From: Hippophae tibetana
Taxonomy: Eukaryota; Streptophyta; Magnoliopsida; Rosales; Elaeagnaceae
Assembly: GCA_037013495.1 (NCBI GenBank)
Contig: CM072801.1
Span: forward strand, 31,670,001-31,734,000
Length of the DNA: 64,000 nucleotides
Reading direction: 5' to 3'
In this document: positions 1 to 11,315 of the stretch, piece after piece
Layout: each line of letters starts with the position of its first letter
Numbering within the stretch: position 1 is the stretch's first letter
Translations under genes and position numbers: made by a program
Notes under the pieces: generated by a model
Seen by the model: only the letters and a program-made list of their open reading frames with translations
What the model was told of the DNA's origin: nothing
The model's database searches: none

Positions 1-487
1 GACAATGGAAGAATAGTTTAGTTATCGGCATTTTTTAACCAAAATTACTTTGTTTACAATACTTGCCAACCTCTAATAAGTTGGTGGCATCTAATTGCAT
101 TGTTTTCAGTTCATATTCTATTCGGTTCCAATTTGATCATCTACACCCTTTTCTAAGCAATTTACTCATTCGTAATCCTTTGAGTTCATATGTTGTTCCC
201 CTAAAGGTTCCGCATCATTTGGTATCAAAGCCTTTGTTGCTGAAAATATATTATCTATCTTCTTATATTTATTTTTTGAATTTTACATTTAAAAAAACTT
301 CGTCCATTGAATTTTCTTTGCTTTCATAAGTAACAAACCACAATGAAAGATAGATATTTGTATAACAAGTCTTGTGTTTTCTTACAATTTTGTGGTTCCT
401 ATTTTGTCTTTTGACTTAATTTCCTAGTTTTATTTAAATTCTTTGTACCATTTTCCTGTTTTATGTTTTTTATTTCGATTCCTAAAA
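1..487. repeat. Reference A monomer (~487 bp)
   Basis: The short monomer begins at GACAATGG and ends in the shared tail TTTCGATTCCTAAAA. It aligns to the B monomer along its full length apart from the 156-bp module, so both descend from one ancestral monomer. A-specific marks are TAATAAGTTGG, ATTCTATTCGG, ATCAAAGCC and CTTTCATAAGTAAC. It carries a 267-nt open frame from a TTG, which I do not call as a gene. Confidence 0.92.
220..232 (+). other. Primer-binding-site-like motif (initiator Met tRNA)
   Basis: TGGTATCAAAGCC matches 12 of 13 bases of TGGTATCAGAGCC, the sequence complementary to the 3' end of plant initiator Met tRNA that many plant LTR retrotransposons use as primer-binding site. 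It is preceded by CGCATCATT, so a CA dinucleotide (the normal LTR 3' end) lies two bases upstream, as expected for an LTR/PBS junction. It recurs in every A monomer. B monomers have lost one A (TGGTATCAAGCC). No gag frame follows. Retroelement ancestry is an inference from this one motif. Confidence 0.4.
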
Positions 488-554
488 GCACACTTCAAGA
501 ATAGTTTAGTTATCGCCATTTTTTTAACCAAAATTACTTTGTTTACAATACTTG

Positions 555-573
555 CCAACCTCAAATAGGTTGG
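555..573. repeat. 7-bp stem, 5-nt loop inverted repeat in B
   Basis: CCAACCT and AGGTTGG flank the loop CAAAT. In A monomers the same place (66-84) reads CCAACCT/AAGTTGG, with one mismatch in the stem, so B is the better hairpin. It recurs in most B monomers of the array. A structural role is unknown. Confidence 0.7.
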
Positions 574-985
574 TGGCATCTCATTGCATTGTTTTCAGTT
601 CATGTTCTTTTCTGTTCCAATTTGATTATCTTAACCCTTTTCTAAGCAATTTACTCATTCATAATCCTTTGAGTTCATATGTTGTTCCCCTAAAGGTTCC
701 GCATCATTTGGTATCAAACCTTTGTTGCTGAAAATATGTTATCTATCTTCTTATATTTATTTTTTGAATTTTACATTTAAAAAAACTTCGTCCATTGATT
801 TTTCCGTGTTTTCATTAGACACAAATCACAAAGAAAGATAGATATTTGTATACCAAGTCTTGTATTTCGTATTAATTTTGTTGTCATTATTTTGTCTTTC
901 GATTTCATTTCCTTTCTTTCTTTAAATTCTTTGTACCTTTTTCTTGTGTAATGTTTTCTATGTTCAATCTGTTTTTTTATTGAAA

Positions 986-1017
986 GAAACTATAGAGATA
1001 CTACAGTTCATAGTTTC
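986..1017. repeat. 8-bp inverted repeat in the B module
   Basis: GAAACTAT at 986-993 and its exact reverse complement ATAGTTTC at 1010-1017 are separated by 16 bases. It is present in nearly all B1 and B2 modules. In zone V the right arm changes to CTAGTTTC and a different, tighter hairpin appears nearby. Confidence 0.75.
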
Positions 1018-1053
1018 AAGAAAAACTAGGTTATTAATATCGGTGGCAATATT

Positions 1054-1070
1054 AAACTATTGAAACTATT
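1054..1070. repeat. Tandem AAACTATT doublet
   Basis: AAACTATT occurs twice with a 9-bp step inside the B module. Together with 987-993 this makes three direct copies of AAACTAT, plus one inverted copy, within about 85 bp. Zone II/III B2 modules lose the second copy (it becomes GTGACTTTTA). Confidence 0.75.
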
Positions 1071-1132
1071 AATTCGTGCATCGAAATGACTATTATAATG
1101 TAGCAAATGGCAACTATTTCGATTCCTAAAAA

Positions 1133-2264
1133 GACAATGGAAGAATAGTTTAGTTATCGGCATTTTTTAACCAAAATTACTTTGTTTACAATACTTGCCA
1201 ACCTCTAATAAGTTGGTGGAATCTAATTGCATTGTTTTAAGTTCATATTCTATTCGGTTCCAATTTGATCATCTTAACCCTTTTCTAAGCAATTTACTCA
1301 TTCGTAATCCTTTGAGTTCATATGTTGTTCCCCTAAAGGTTCCGCATCATTTGGTATCAAAGCCTTTGTTGCTGAAAATATATTATCTATCTTCTTATAT
1401 TTATTTTTTGAATTTTACATTTAAAAAAACTTCGCCCATTGAATTTTCTTTGCTTTCATAAGTAACAAACCACAATGAAAGATAGATATTTGTATAACAA
1501 GTCTTGTGTTTTCTTACAATTTTGTAGTTCCTATTTTTTCTTTCGACTTAATTTCCTAGTTTTATTTAAATTCTTTGTACCATTTTCCTGTTTTATGTTT
1601 TCTATTTCGATTCCTAAAAACACACTTCAAGAATAGATTAGTTATCGGCATTTTTTTAACCAAAATTACTTTGTTTACAATACTTGCCAACCTCAAATAG
1701 GTTGGTGGCATCTCATTGTATTGTTTTCAGTTCATGTTCTTTTATGTTCCAATTTTATCATCTTAACCCTTTTCTGAGCAATTTACTCATTCTTAATCCT
1801 TTGAGTTCATATCTTGTTCCCCTAAAGGTTCCGCATCATTTGGTATCAAGCCTTTGTTGCTGAAAATATGTTATCTATCTTCTTATATTTATTTTTTGAA
1901 TTTTACATTTAAAAAAACTTCGTCCATTGATTTTTCCGTGTTTTCATTAGACACAAATCACAAAGAAAGATAGATATTTGTATACCAAGTCTTGTGTTTC
2001 GTATTAATTTTGTTGTCATTATTTTGTCTTTCGATTTCATTTCCTTTCTTTCTTTAAATTCTTTGTACCTTTTTCTTGTGTAATGTTTTCTATGTTCAAT
2101 CTGTTTTTTTATTGAAAGAAACTATAGAGATACTACAGTTCATAGTTTCAAGAAAAACTAGGTTATTAATATCGGTGGCAATATTAAACTGTTGAAACTA
2201 TTAATTCGTGCATCGAAATGACCATTATAATGTAGCAAATAGCAACTATTTCGATTCCTAAAAA
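1133..2264. repeat. Unit 2, dimer, subtype V1
   Basis: V marks: GGTGGAATC, TTTTAAGTTC and CGCCCATTG in A, GAATAGATTAG and TTTTATCATC in B. V1 marks in the module: AAACTGTTG and GACCATT. A private G to C change destroys the CATATG of its B monomer. Confidence 0.9.
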
Positions 2265-3394
2265 GACAATGGAAGAATAGTTTAGTTATCGGCATATTTT
2301 AACCAAAATTACTTTGTTTACAATACTTGCCAACCTCTAATAAGTTGGTGGCATCTAATTGCATTGTATTCAGTTCATATTCTATTCGGTTCCAATTAGA
2401 TCATCTACACCCTTTTCTAAGCAATTTACTCATTCGTAATCCTTTGAGTTCATATGTTGTTCCCCTAAAGGTTCCGCATCATTTGGTATCAAAGCCTTTG
2501 TTGCTGAAAATATATTATCTATCTTCTTATATTTATTTTTTGAATTTTACATTTAAAAAAACTTCGTCCATTGATTTTTCTTTGCTTTCATAAGTAACAA
2601 ACCACAATGAAAGATAGATATTTGTATAACAAGTCTTTTGTTTTCTTCCAATTTTGTAGTTCCTATTTTGTCTTTCGACTTAATTTCCCAGTTTTATTTA
2701 AATTCTTTGTACCATTTTCCTGTTTTATGTTTTCTATTTCGATTCCTAAAAAGACAATGAAACAATAGTTTAGTTATCGGCATTTTTTTACCAAAATTAC
2801 ATTGTTTACAATACTTGCCAACCTCAAATAGGTTGGTGGCATCCCATTGCATTGTTTTCAGTTCATGTTCTTTTCTGTTCCAATTTGATCATCTTAACCC
2901 TTTTCTAAGCAATTTACTCATTCTTAATCCTTTGAGTTCATATGTTGTTTCCCTAAAGGTTCCGCATCATTTGGTATCAAGCCTTTGTTGCTGAAAATAT
3001 ATTATCTATCTTCTTATATTTATTTTTTGAATTTTACATTTAAAAAAACTTCGTTAATTGAATTTTCTGTGTTTTCATTAGACACAAATCACAAAGAAAG
3101 ATAGATATTTGTACACCAATCTTGTGTTTCGTATTAATTTTGTTGTCATTATTTTGTGACTCGATTTCATTTCCTTTCTTTCTTTAAATTTTTTGTACCT
3201 TTTTCTTGTGTAATGTTTTCTGTGTTCAATCTGTTTTTTTATTGAAAGAAACTATATAGATACTACAGTTCATAGTTTCAAGAAAAACTAGGTTATTAAT
3301 ATCGGTGGCAATATTAAACTATTGAAACTATTAATTCGTGCATCGAAATGACTATTATAATGTAGCAAATAGCAACTATTTCGATTCCTAAAAA
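2265..3394. repeat. Unit 3, dimer, subtype D (1,130 bp)
   Basis: D marks: GGCATATTTT and CAATTAGATC in A. The B monomer opens with GACAATGAAACAATAG instead of CACACTTCAAG, and later has TTTTGTGACTCG and ACTATATAG. T to C at 2844 is shared only with unit 26. Confidence 0.9.
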
Positions 3395-4526
3395 GACAAT
3401 GGAAGAATAGTTTAGTTATCGGCATTTTTTAACCAAAATTACTTTGTTTACAATACTTGCCAACCTCTAATAAGTTGGTGGCATCTAATTGCATTGTTTT
3501 CAGTTCATATTCTATTCGGTTCCAATTTGATCATCTACACCCTTTTCTAAGCAATTTACTCATTCGTAATCCTTTGAGTTCATATGTTGTTCCCCTAAAG
3601 GTTCCGCATCATTTGGTATCAAAGCCTTTGTTGCTGAAAATATATTATCAATCTTCTTATATTTATTTTTTGAATTTTACATTTAAAAAAACTTCGTCCA
3701 TTGAATTTTCTTTGCTTTCATAAGTAACAAACCACAATGAAAGATAGATATTTGTATAACAAGTCTTGTGTTTTCTTACAATTTTGTAGTTCCTATTTTT
3801 TCTTTCGACTTAATTTCCTAGTTTTATTTAAATTCTTTGTACCATTTTCCTGTTTTATGTTTTCTATTTCGATTCCTAAAAACACACTTCAAGAATAGAT
3901 TAGTTATCGGCATTTTTTTAACCAAAATTACTTTGTTTACAATACTTGCCAACCTCAAATAGGTTGGTGGCATCTCATTGTATTGTTTTCAGTTCATGTT
4001 CTTTTATGTTCCAATTTTATCATCTTAACCCTTTTCTGAGCAATTTACTCATTCTTAATCCTTTGAGTTCATATGTTGTTCCCCTAAAGGTTCCGCATCA
4101 TTTGGTATCAAGCCTTTGTTGCTGAAAATATGTTATCTATCTTCTTATATTTATTTTTTGAATTTTACATTTAAAAAAACTTCGTCCATTGATTTTTCCG
4201 TGTTTTCATTAGACACAAATCACAAAGAAAGATAGATATTTGTATACCAAGTCTTGTGTTTCGTATTAATTTTGTTGTCATTATTTTGTCTTTCGATTTC
4301 ATTTCCTTTCTTTCTTTAAATTCTTTGTACCTTTTTCTTGTGTAATGTTTTCTATGTTCAATCTGTTTTTTTATTGAAAGAAACTATAGAGATACTACAG
4401 TTCATAGTTTCAAGAAAAACTAGGTTATTAATATCGGTGGCAATATTAAACTATTGAAACTATTAATTCGTGCATCGAAATGACTATTATAATGTAGCAA
4501 ATAGCAACTATTTCGATTCCTAAAAA
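3395..4526. repeat. Unit 4, dimer, Q with a V-like internal tract
   Basis: The front is Q type (A at 3650, GTCCATTG at 3697). From 3788 to at least 4258 every marker is V type, and the module end matches Q again. This is a mosaic consistent with gene conversion. Confidence 0.85.
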
Positions 4527-5658
4527 GACAATGGAAGAATAGTTTAGTTATCGGCATTTTTTAACCAAAATTACTTTGTTTACAATACTTGCCAACCTCT
4601 AATAAGTTGGTGGAATCTAATTGCATTGTTTTAAGTTCATATTCTATTCGGTTCCAATTTGATCATCTTAACCCTTTTCTAAGCAATTTACTCATTCGTA
4701 ATCCTTTGAGTTCATATGTTGTTCCCCTAAAGGTTCCGCATCATTTGGTATCAAAGCCTTTGTTGCTGAAAATATATTATCTATCTTCTTATATTTATTT
4801 TTTGAATTTTACATTTAAAAAAACTTCGCCCATTGAATTTTCTTTGCTTTCATAAGTAACAAACCACAATGAAAGATAGATATTTGTATAACAAGTCTTG
4901 TGTTTTCTTACAATTTTGTAGTTCCTATTTTTTCTTTCGACTTAATTTCCTAGTTTTATTTAAATTCTTTGTACCATTTTCCTGTTTTATGTTTTCTATT
5001 TCGATTCCTAAAAACACACTTCAAGAATAGATTAGTTATCGGCATTTTTTTAACCAAAATTACTTTGTTTACAATACTTGCCAACCTCAAATAGGTTGGT
5101 GGCATCTCATTGTATTGTTTTCAGTTCATGTTCTTTTATGTTCCAATTTTATCATCTTAACCCTTTTCTGAGCAATTTACTCATTCTTAATCCTTTGAGT
5201 TCATATGTTGTTCCCCTAAAGGTTCCGCATCATTTGGTATCAAGCCTTTGTTGCTGAAAATATGTTATCTATCTTCTTATATTTATTTTTTGAATTTTAC
5301 ATTTAAAAAAACTTCGTCCATTGAATTTTCCGTGTTTTCATTAGACACAAATCACAAAGAAAGATAGATATTTGTATACCAAGTCTTGTGTTTCGTATTA
5401 ATTTTGTTGTCATTATTTTGTCTTTCGATTTCATTTCCTTTCTTTCTTTAAATTTTTTGTACCTTTTTCTTGTGTAATGTTTTCTGTGTTCAATCTGTTT
5501 TTTTATTGAAAGAAACTATATAGATACTACAGTTCATAGTTTCAAGAAAAACTAGGTTATTAATATCGGTGGCAATATTAAACTATTGAAACTATTAATT
5601 CGTGCATCGAAATGACTATTATAATGTAGCAAATAGCAACTATTTCGATTCCTAAAAA
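4527..5658. repeat. Unit 5, dimer, subtype V2
   Basis: V-type A monomer. The B monomer has GAATTTTCCGTG, TTTTCTGTG and ACTATATAG, which separate V2 (followed by Q) from V1 (followed by D). Confidence 0.9.
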
Positions 5659-6790
5659 GACAATGGAAGAGTAGTTTAGTTATCGGCATTTTTTAACCAA
5701 AATTACTTTGTTTACAATACTTGCCAACCTCTAATAAGTTGGTGGCATCTAATTGCATTGTTTTCAGTTCATATTCTATTCGGTTCCAATTTGATCATCT
5801 ACACCCTTTTCTAAGCAATTTACTCATTCGTAATCCTTTGAGTTCATATGTTGTTCCCCTAAAGGTTCCGCATCATTTGGTATCAAAGCCTTTGTTGCTG
5901 AAAATATATTATCAATCTTCTTATATTTATTTTTTGAATTTTACATTTAAAAAAACTTCGTCCATTGAATTTTCTTTGCTTTCATAAGTAACAAACCACA
6001 ATGAAAGATAGATATTTGTATAACAAGTCTTGTGTTTTCTTACAATTTTGTGGTTCCTATTTTGTCTTTTGACTTAATTTCCTAGTTTTATTTAAATTCT
6101 TTGTACCATTTTCCTGTTTTATGTTTTCTATTTCGATTCCTAAAAGCACACTTCAAGAATAGTTTAGTTATCGCCATTTTTTTAACCAAAATTACTTTGT
6201 TTACAATACTTGCCAACCTCAAATAGGTTGGTGGCATCTCATTGCATTGTTTTCAGTTCATGTTCTTTTCTGTTCCAATTTGATTATCTTAACCCTTTTC
6301 TAAGCAATTTACTCATTCATAATCCTTTGAGTTCATATGTTGTTCCCCTAAAGGTTCCGCATCATTTGGTATCAAGCCTTTGTTGCTGAAAATATGTTAT
6401 CTATCTTCTTATATTTATTTTTTGAATTTTACATTTAAAAAAACTTCGTCCATTGATTTTTCCGTGTTTTCATTAGACACAAATCACAAAGAAAGATAGA
6501 TATTTGTATACCAAGTCTTGTATTTCGTATTAATTTTGTTGTCATTATTTTGTCTTTCGATTTCATTTCCTTTCTTTCTTTAAATTCTTTGTACCTTTTT
6601 CTTGTGTAATGTTTTCTATGTTCAATCTGTTTTTTTATTGAAAGAAACTATAGAGATACTACAGTTCATAGTTTCAAGAAAAACTAGGTTATTAATATCG
6701 GTGGCAATATTAAACTATTGAAACTATTAATTCGTGCATCGAAATGACTATTATAATGTAGCAAATAGCAACTATTTCGATTCCTAAAAA
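5659..6790. repeat. Unit 6, dimer, subtype Q
   Basis: Q marks: TATTATCAATC, TTGTGGTTCC and GTCTTTTGAC in A, CCTAAAAGCACAC and TATCGCCA in B. It starts GACAATGGAAGAGTAG, shared with units 29 and 31. Confidence 0.9.
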
Positions 6791-7922
6791 GACAATGGAA
6801 GAATAGTTTAGTTATCGGCATTTTTTAACCAAAATTACTTTGTTTACAATACTTGCCAACCTCTAATAAGTTGGTGGCATCTAATTGCATTGTATTCAGT
6901 TCATATTCTATTCGGTTCCAATTAGATCATCTACACCCTTTTCTAAGCAATTTACTCATTCGTAATCCTTTGAGTTCATATGTTGTTCCCCTAAAGGTTC
7001 CGCATCATTTGGTATCAAAGCCTTTGTTGCTGAAAATATATTATCTATCTTCTTATATTTATTTTTTGAATTTTACATTTAAAAAAACTTCGCCCATTGA
7101 ATTTTCTTTGCTTTCATAAGTAACAAACCACAATGAAAGATAGATATTTGTATAACAAGTCTTGTGTTTTCTTACAATTTTGTAGTTCCTATTTTGTCTT
7201 TCGACTTAATTTCCTAGTTTTATTTAAATTCTTTGTACCATTTTCCTGTTTAATGTTTTCCATTTCGATTCCTAAAAACACAATTCAAGAATAGTTTAGT
7301 TTTCGGCATTTTTTTAACCAAAATTACTTTGTTTACAATACTTGCCAACCTCAAATAGATTGGTGGCATCTCATTGTATTGTTTTCAGTTCATGTTCTTT
7401 TCTGTTCCAATTTGATCATCTTAACCCTTTTCTAAGCAATTTACTCATTCTTAATCCTTTGAGTTCATATGTTGTTCCCCTAAAGGTTCCGCATCATTTG
7501 GTATCAAGCCTTTGTTGCTGAAAATATGTTATCTATCTTCTTATATTTATTTTTTGAATTTTACATTTAAAAAAACTTCGTCAATTGAATTTTCTGTGTT
7601 TTCATTAGACACAAATCACAAAGAAAGATAGATATTTGTACACCAAGTCTTGTGTTTTGTATTAATTTTGTTGTCATTATTTTGTGACTCGATTTCATTT
7701 CCTTTCTTTCTTTAAATTCTTTGTACCTTTTTCTTGTGTAATGTTTTCTATGTTCAATCTGTTTTTTTATTGAAAGAAACTATAGAGATACTACAGTTCA
7801 TAGTTTCAAGAAAAACTAGGTTATTAATATCGGTGGCAATATTAAACTATTGAAACTATTAATTCGTGCATCGAAATGACTATTATAATGTAGCAAATGG
7901 CAACTATTTCGATTCCTAAAAA
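6791..7922. repeat. Unit 7, dimer, subtype P
   Basis: P marks: CAATTAGATC with CGCCCATTG in A, CACAATTCAAG, TAGTTTTCGG and TGTGTTTTGT in B, and CAAATGGCAAC at the end. It closes the first higher-order frame. Confidence 0.9.
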
Positions 7923-9054
7923 GACAATGGAAGAATAGTTTAGTTATCGGCATTTTTTAACCAAAATTACTTTGTTTACAATACTTGCCAACCTCTAATA
8001 AGTTGGTGGAATCTAATTGCATTGTTTTAAGTTCATATTCTATTCGGTTCCAATTTGATCATCTTAACCCTTTTCTAAGCAATTTACTCATTCGTAATCC
8101 TTTGAGTTCATATGTTGTTCCCCTAAAGGTTCCGCATCATTTGGTATCAAAGCCTTTGTTGCTGAAAATATATTATCTATCTTCTTATATTTATTTTTTG
8201 AATTTTACATTTAAAAAAACTTCGCCCATTGAATTTTCTTTGCTTTCATAAGTAACAAACCACAATGAAAGATAGATATTTGTATAACAAGTCTTGTGTT
8301 TTCTTACAATTTTGTAGTTCCTATTTTTTCTTTCGACTTAATTTCCTAGTTTTATTTAAATTCTTTGTACCATTTTCCTGTTTTATGTTTTCTATTTCGA
8401 TTCCTAAAAACACACTTCAAGAATAGATTAGTTATCGGCATTTTTTTAACCAAAATTACTTTGTTTACAATACTTGCCAACCTCAAATAGGTTGGTGGCA
8501 TCTCATTGTATTGTTTTCAGTTCATGTTCTTTTATGTTCCAATTTTATCATCTTAACCCTTTTCTGAGCAATTTACTCATTCTTAATCCTTTGAGTTCAT
8601 ATGTTGTTCCCCTAAAGGTTCCGCATCATTTGGTATCAAGCCTTTGTTGCTGAAAATATGTTATCTATCTTCTTATATTTATTTTTTGAATTTTACATTT
8701 AAAAAAACTTCGTCCATTGATTTTTCCGTGTTTTCATTACACACAAATCACAAAGAAAGATAGATATTTGTATACCAAGTCTTGTGTTTCGTATTAATTT
8801 TGTTGTCATTATTTTGTCTTTCGATTTCATTTCCTTTCTTTCTTTAAATTCTTTGTACCTTTTTCTTGTGTAATGTTTTCTATGTTCAATCTGTTTTTTT
8901 ATTGAAAGAAACTATAGAGATACTACAGTTCATAGTTTCAAGAAAAACTAGGTTATTAATATCGGTGGCAATATTAAACTGTTGAAACTATTAATTCGTG
9001 CATCGAAATGACCATTATAATGTAGCAAATAGCAACTATTTCGATTCCTAAAAA
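7923..9054. repeat. Unit 8, dimer, subtype V1
   Basis: V1 marks throughout, opening the n=0 frame. Private change: CATTACACAC instead of CATTAGACAC in B. Confidence 0.9.
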
Positions 9055-10184
9055 GACAATGGAAGAATAGTTTAGTTATCGGCATATTTTAACCAAAATT
9101 ACTTTGTTTACAATACTTGCCAACCTCTAATAAGTTGGTGGCATCTAATTGCATTGTATTCAGTTCATATTCTATTCGGTTCCAATTAGATCATCTACAC
9201 CCTTTTCTAAGCAATTTACTCATTCGTAATCCTTTGAGTTCATATGTTGTTCCCCTAAAGGTTCCGCATCATTTGGTATCAAAGCCTTTGTTGCTGAAAA
9301 TATATTATCTATCTTCTTATATTTATTTTTTGAATTTTACATTTAAAAAAACTTCGTCCATTGATTTTTCTTTGCTTTCATAAGTAACAAACCACAATGA
9401 AAGATAGATATTTGTATAACAAGTCTTTTGTTTTCTTACAATTTTGTAGTTCCTATTTTGTCTTTCGACTTAATTTCCCAGTTTTATTTAAATTCTTTGT
9501 ACCATTTTCCTGTTTTATGTTTTCTATTTCGATTCCTAAAAAGACAATGAAACAATAGTTTAGTTATCGGCATTTTTTTACCAAAATTACATTGTTTACA
9601 ATACTTGCCAACCTCAAATAGGTTGGTGGCATCTCATTGCATTGTTTTCAGTTCATGTTCTTTTCTGTTCCAATTTGATCATCTTAACCCTTTTCTAAGC
9701 AATTTACTCATTCTTAATCCTTTGAGTTCATATGTTGTTTCCCTAAAGGTTCCGCATCATTTGGTATCAAGCCTTTGTTGCTGAAAATATATTATCTATC
9801 TTCTTATATTTATTTTTTGAATTTTACATTTAAAAAAACTTCGTTAATTGAATTTTCTGTGTTTTCATTAGACACAAATCACAAAGAAAGATAGATATTT
9901 ATACACCAATCTTGTGTTTCGTATTAATTTTGTTGTCATTATTTTGTGACTCGATTTCATTTCCTTTCTTTCTTTAAATTTTTTGTACCTTTTTCTTGTG
10001 TAATGTTTTCTGTGTTCAATCTGTTTTTTTATTGAAAGAAACTATATAGATACTACAGTTCATAGTTTCAAGAAAAACTAGGTTATTAATATCGGTGGCA
10101 ATATTAAACTATTGAAACTATTAATTCGTGCATCGAAATGACTATTATAATGTAGCAAATAGCAACTATTTCGATTCCTAAAAA
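9055..10184. repeat. Unit 9, dimer, subtype D (1,130 bp)
   Basis: D marks. G to A at 9901 (ATTTATACACC) is shared with unit 13 and with a small patch in unit 15. Confidence 0.9.
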
Positions 10185-11315
10185 GACAATGGAAGAATAG
10201 TTTAGTTATCGGCATTTTTTAACCAAAATTACTTTGTTTACAATACTTGCCAACCTCTAATAAGTTGGTGGCATCTAATTGCATTGTTTTCAGTTCATAT
10301 TCTATTCGGTTCCAATTTGATCATCTACACCCTTTTCTAAGCAATTTACTCATTCGTAATCCTTTGAGTTCATATGTTGTTCCCTAAAGGTTCCGCATCA
10401 TTTGGTATCAAAGCCTTTGTTGCTGAAAATATATTATCAATCTTCTTATATTTATTTTTTGAATTTTACATTTAAAAAAACTTCGTCCATTGAATTTTCT
10501 TTGCTTTCATAAGTAACAAACCACAATGAAAGATAGATATTTGTATAACAAGTCTTGTGTTTTCTTACAATTTTGTGGTTCCTATTTTGTCTTTTGACTT
10601 AATTTCCTAGTTTTATTTAAATTCTTTGTACCATTTTCCTGTTTTATGTTTTCTATTTCGATTCCTAAAAGCACACTTCAAGAATAGTTTAGTTATCGCC
10701 ATTTTTTTAACCAAAATTACTTTGTTTACAATACTTGCCAACCTCAAATAGGTTGGTGGCATCTCATTGCATTGTTTTCAGTTCATGTTCTTTTCTGTTC
10801 CAATTTGATTATCTTAACCCTTTTCTAAGCAATTTACTCATTCATAATCCTTTGAGTTCATATGTTGTTCCCCTAAAGGTTCCGCATCATTTGGTATCAA
10901 GCCTTTGTTGCTGAAAATATGTTATCTATCTTCTTATATTTATTTTTTGAATTTTACATTTAAAAAAACTTCGTCCATTGATTTTTCCGTGTTTTCATTA
11001 GACACAAATCACAAAGAAAGATAGATATTTGTATACCAAGTCTTGTATTTCGTATTAATTTTGTTGTCATTATTTTGTCTTTCGATTTCATTTCCTTTCT
11101 TTCTTTAAATTCTTTGTACCTTTTTCTTGTGTAATGTTTTCTATGTTCAATCTGTTTTTTTATTGAAAGAAACTATAGAGATACTACAGTTCATAGTTTC
11201 AAGAAAAACTAGGTTATTAATATCGGTGGCAATATTAAACTATTGAAACTATTAATTCGTGCATCGAAATGACTATTATAATGTAGCAAATAGCAACTAT
11301 TTCGATTCCTAAAAA
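10185..11315. repeat. Unit 10, dimer, subtype Q (1,131 bp)
   Basis: Q marks. A one-base loss in the C run near 10381-10385 (TCCCTAAAGG instead of TCCCCTAAAGG) shortens it and breaks the long open frame, with no sign of consequence. Confidence 0.9.

Larger units (their letters stand above)
961..1116. repeat. 156-bp B-specific module inserted in the ancestral monomer
   Basis: A reads GTTTTCTA directly into TTTCGATTCC. B reads GTTTTCTA, then 156 bp ending in CTA, then TTTCGATTCC. The simplest reading is an insertion flanked by a CTA (or TA) duplication, or the reverse deletion in A. I see no convincing terminal inverted repeats. The module holds an 8-bp inverted repeat and three direct copies of AAACTAT, and it evolves into recognisable haplotypes (ACTATAGAG or ACTATATAG, then B2 and B3 forms). 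Confidence 0.8.
1..1132. repeat. Unit 1, dimer, subtype a
   Basis: A monomer with the TTTGATCATCTACACC and TATTATCTATC marks. T470 and A718 are private marks shared only with unit 25, tying the two together as copies of one ancestor. The B end reads CAAATGGCAAC, a P-like mark. Confidence 0.9.
488..1132. repeat. Reference B monomer (~645 bp)
   Basis: The long monomer begins at GCACACTTCAAG (ACACACTTCAAG in many copies) and ends at the next GACAATGG. B-specific marks are CAAATAGGTTGG, GTTCTTTTCTG, ATCAAGCC (one base shorter than in A) and CATTAGACACAAATC. It differs from A chiefly by the inserted module at 961-1116. In this first copy G718 is replaced by A, a mark shared only with unit 25. Confidence 0.92.

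Noticed and set aside
200-206. CCCTAAA, one unit of the plant telomere repeat
   Set aside because: It occurs once per monomer inside CCCCTAAAGG without any tandem copies, so it is not telomeric sequence and a 7-base match is expected by chance.
63-329. Recurrent 88-codon open frame in nearly every A monomer
   Set aside because: It starts at TTG, contains no ATG, has no recognisable domain and is lost in B monomers by a one-base deletion (ATCAAGCC). Its conservation follows the overall near identity of the repeats. Substitutions and stops appear freely in diverged copies (units 10, 60, 61).
961-1116. Module as a classical MITE
   Set aside because: The ends (TGTTCAATC and AATAGCAAC) do not form a clear terminal inverted repeat, and a 3-base flank is weak evidence. 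It is kept only as a possibility.
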